A DNA stretch of 64,000 bases from JAPOVO01 sp026708165 (GTDB taxonomy: Bacteria; Chloroflexota; UBA11872; VXNJ01), in NCBI GenBank assembly GCA_965208775.1, contig OZ242360.1:2046001-2110000 (forward strand). The letters run 5' to 3'. Under the pieces are notes generated by a model. It was not told the origin of the DNA, ran no database searches, and saw only the letters and a list, made by a program, of their open reading frames with translations. Within the stretch, counting starts at the first letter, position 1, and each line of letters begins with the position of its first letter. A program made the position numbers and the translations under genes. Below are positions 62,684 through 64,000 of this stretch, piece after piece.

Positions 62684-63928
62684 GTGAATCTGAGATGGCC
62701 GATTAACGCTAAAGGAGGGAGGCGGCTGCTTGCCGCAGCGGCGATATTTGCGCTCGCGGCATGTGCTGAAGCGGAAGCCGGCGTGACGCAATCGATATTC
62801 GAACCGGTTCCTGACCGAAGTCCGGCGGCCATGGAGGCGCCGGTTTCGCTGGTCGAGGAAGAGCAGCAGACTACCGACATGCCGCCTAGAAGGACGCCGC
62901 CACCTCCGGTAGTCATCCCAACTCCGACACCGCTACCTACACCTATCCCCACCCCGACCGCCACCCCGATACCGACTCCTACTCCTACCCCAACTCCGAC
63001 ACCCACACCGACTCCGACACCGACAGCGACGCCCACGCCTACTCCAACGGCAACACCCACACCCACGCCTGTCGCGGTGGTGATCGAGAGTCCGCGGCCG
63101 CTTGCCGATCACACCATAGTCTTCCAGCGCGATCAGGGGCGTGACCTCAACATTTTTGCGATCGCCGGTGACGGCTCGAGATTCGAGAGGATCACCGACG
63201 TTTCAACGGACGAGGTGATGCCGGCGTGGTCGCCCGCAGGCGACGCTATCGCTTACGCGAAGAACCAAGGCGGCGATTTCGATATCTGGGTGATGGACCC
63301 GGACGGCTTCAACGCCAGGCGGATTACCACGGATCCGGGAGACGATTTAAGTCCGAGCTGGTCGCCCGACGGCCGCCGGATAGCGTTTCATTCGACTCGC
63401 GACGGCAACACAGATATTTACGCGATAGACCTCGACTCCGGTGAGGAAGTCCGCCTCACAAGCGATTCACGGGCCGAGGTGGAGCCTGCCTGGTCTCCGG
63501 ATGGGGGTGCGATTGCGTTTGCGTCGGATCGAGGTGGCAACTTCGACATTTTCGTGCTCGACGTCGCGACCGGGACCGAGACTCGACTAACCGGGTCGGA
63601 AGGAGTCGACACATCGCCAGCTTGGTCGCCGGACGGGCGGAAGCTGGCGTTCGCTTCCAATCGAGACGGCCGGTTTCGACTCTACTTGATTGCGCGGGAC
63701 GGTTCCGAGGAGAAGCTGATTCCAATCGAGCCACAGGGCGAATTGAGCGCCGACAGCTCGCCGGCGTGGTCGCCGGACGGGCAGTTCATCGCCTTCGTTT
63801 CCGAGCGCGACTACAACCCGGAAATATACGTAACCGACCCGGAGGTCAGCTTTCTGCTGAGATTGACCGGCTACTTCAGCGAGGACATATCGCCCGACTT
63901 CAGGCCGGACCCGTCGAGAAAGCCTTGA
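62684..63928 (+). CDS. TolB-like beta-propeller lipoprotein with Pro-Thr linker
   Basis: 414 residues in three parts. A signal peptide ends in LAAC (lipidated C27). A spacer with a Pro-Thr-rich stretch follows at about residues 70-128. Then comes a six-bladed propeller from PD40 repeats, each with (A/S)WSPDG, IAFxSxRDGxxDIYxxD and LT motifs. The linker would hold the propeller away from the membrane, suited to binding proteins or glycans outside. The start is GTG 62684 with a weak ribosome-binding site. TolB proteins proper belong to the Tol-Pal system; no tol or pal genes are here. Confidence 0.88.
   Translation: MNLRWPINAKGGRRLLAAAAIFALAACAEAEAGVTQSIFEPVPDRSPAAMEAPVSLVEEEQQTTDMPPRRTPPPPVVIPTPTPLPTPIPTPTATPIPTPTPTPTPTPTPTPTPTATPTPTPTATPTPTPVAVVIESPRPLADHTIVFQRDQGRDLNIFAIAGDGSRFERITDVSTDEVMPAWSPAGDAIAYAKNQGGDFDIWVMDPDGFNARRITTDPGDDLSPSWSPDGRRIAFHSTRDGNTDIYAIDLDSGEEVRLTSDSRAEVEPAWSPDGGAIAFASDRGGNFDIFVLDVATGTETRLTGSEGVDTSPAWSPDGRKLAFASNRDGRFRLYLIARDGSEEKLIPIEPQGELSADSSPAWSPDGQFIAFVSERDYNPEIYVTDPEVSFLLRLTGYFSEDISPDFRPDPSRKP
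62891..63067 (+). repeat. Pro-Thr dipeptide-coding repeat
   Basis: Imperfect six-base CCN-ACN units encode the PT-rich linker. Third bases vary, which points to selection on the protein and makes simple replication slippage less likely as the sole cause. Confidence 0.8.
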
Positions 63929-64000
63929 TGGGGGATGAGGAACCGCGGCCAGAGGAGCGGCCCGCACGAGGCGTAGAGTAGCGAGGTTGCCGGTCGTCGT
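63929..64000. other. Right-edge tail without a supportable gene
   Basis: An ATG overlapping the propeller-gene stop opens a 17-codon frame ending at 63980. A TTG at 63987 could begin the next gene, but too little sequence remains to judge either. Confidence 0.3.

Noticed and set aside
62891..63067. Repeated units resembling a CRISPR or VNTR locus
   Set aside because: The units are six-base codon pairs inside an open frame, with no spacers; they encode a Pro-Thr linker.

Overview
The window is about 64 kb of gene-dense bacterial chromosome with moderately high GC, short intergenic gaps, many ATGA/GTGA gene overlaps and frequent TTG and GTG starts. Several genes point to Chloroflexota, probably a marine or soil Dehalococcoidia/SAR202-like lineage. 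The strongest pointer is a DUF2298 (Chlor_Arch_YYY) membrane protein at 42742-44937. Supporting signs are repeated Gfo/Idh, TIM-barrel sugar isomerase, mannonate dehydratase, sulfatase and molybdenum-hydroxylase genes. The taxonomic placement is inference. No insertion sequence, integrase, prophage or CRISPR array is visible.

Layout. 1-5132: partial amidohydrolase, DEAD-box helicase, cupin, Cys-type sulfatase, SDR reductase and tRNA-Gln(CTG). 5295-8633: a tight Nudix / degenerate Gfo-Idh / Gfo-Idh / sugar isomerase operon. 8761-17437: gltX, then leftward polX (with a polymerase core lacking its aspartates), ugd, plsX, gyrB and a membrane protein. 17716-17961: a small SelW/Rdx-like gene whose CxxU motif is encoded with an in-frame TGA followed by a SECIS-like hairpin. 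18008-23133: cupin, methyltransferase, dinB flanked by two unknown small genes, MIP18/SufT-like gene and dGTPase. 23285-36110: two RND/MMPL exporters, methylmalonate-semialdehyde dehydrogenase, YihY, UxuA, TIGR01777 epimerase, metallo-beta-lactamase-fold protein, thioredoxin-like lipoprotein and AttH/CrtC-like lipoprotein. 36077-37152: a decayed ankyrin-repeat gene between two copies of a 24-nt direct repeat. 37146-41110: a three-subunit molybdenum hydroxylase with a MoaD-like partner. 41734-47375: a DapA-family aldolase, then DUF2298 protein and two glycosyltransferases. 47525-54601: arginine operon argCJBDGH, leftward. 54711-63928: cyclophilin-like protein, GNAT, GH57, GT4, murJ, lepA, sugar isomerase and a beta-propeller lipoprotein.

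How the genes work together. The arginine operon encodes the cyclic (ArgJ) ornithine route plus ArgG and ArgH; ornithine carbamoyltransferase is not in the window. The sugar-related genes suggest scavenging of uronates, polyols and sulfated carbohydrates. The DUF2298/GT4/GT2 and GT4/GH57 clusters suggest cell-surface or storage glycan synthesis.

The most unusual items are the selenoprotein missed by ordinary ORF calling, a PolX protein with an intact PHP nuclease but no polymerase aspartates, conserved N-termini that require AUC and CUG start codons, a palindromic repeat inserted in frame inside a glycosyltransferase, and the repeat-bounded ankyrin remnant that abuts a MoaD-like gene and may have altered its C-terminus.
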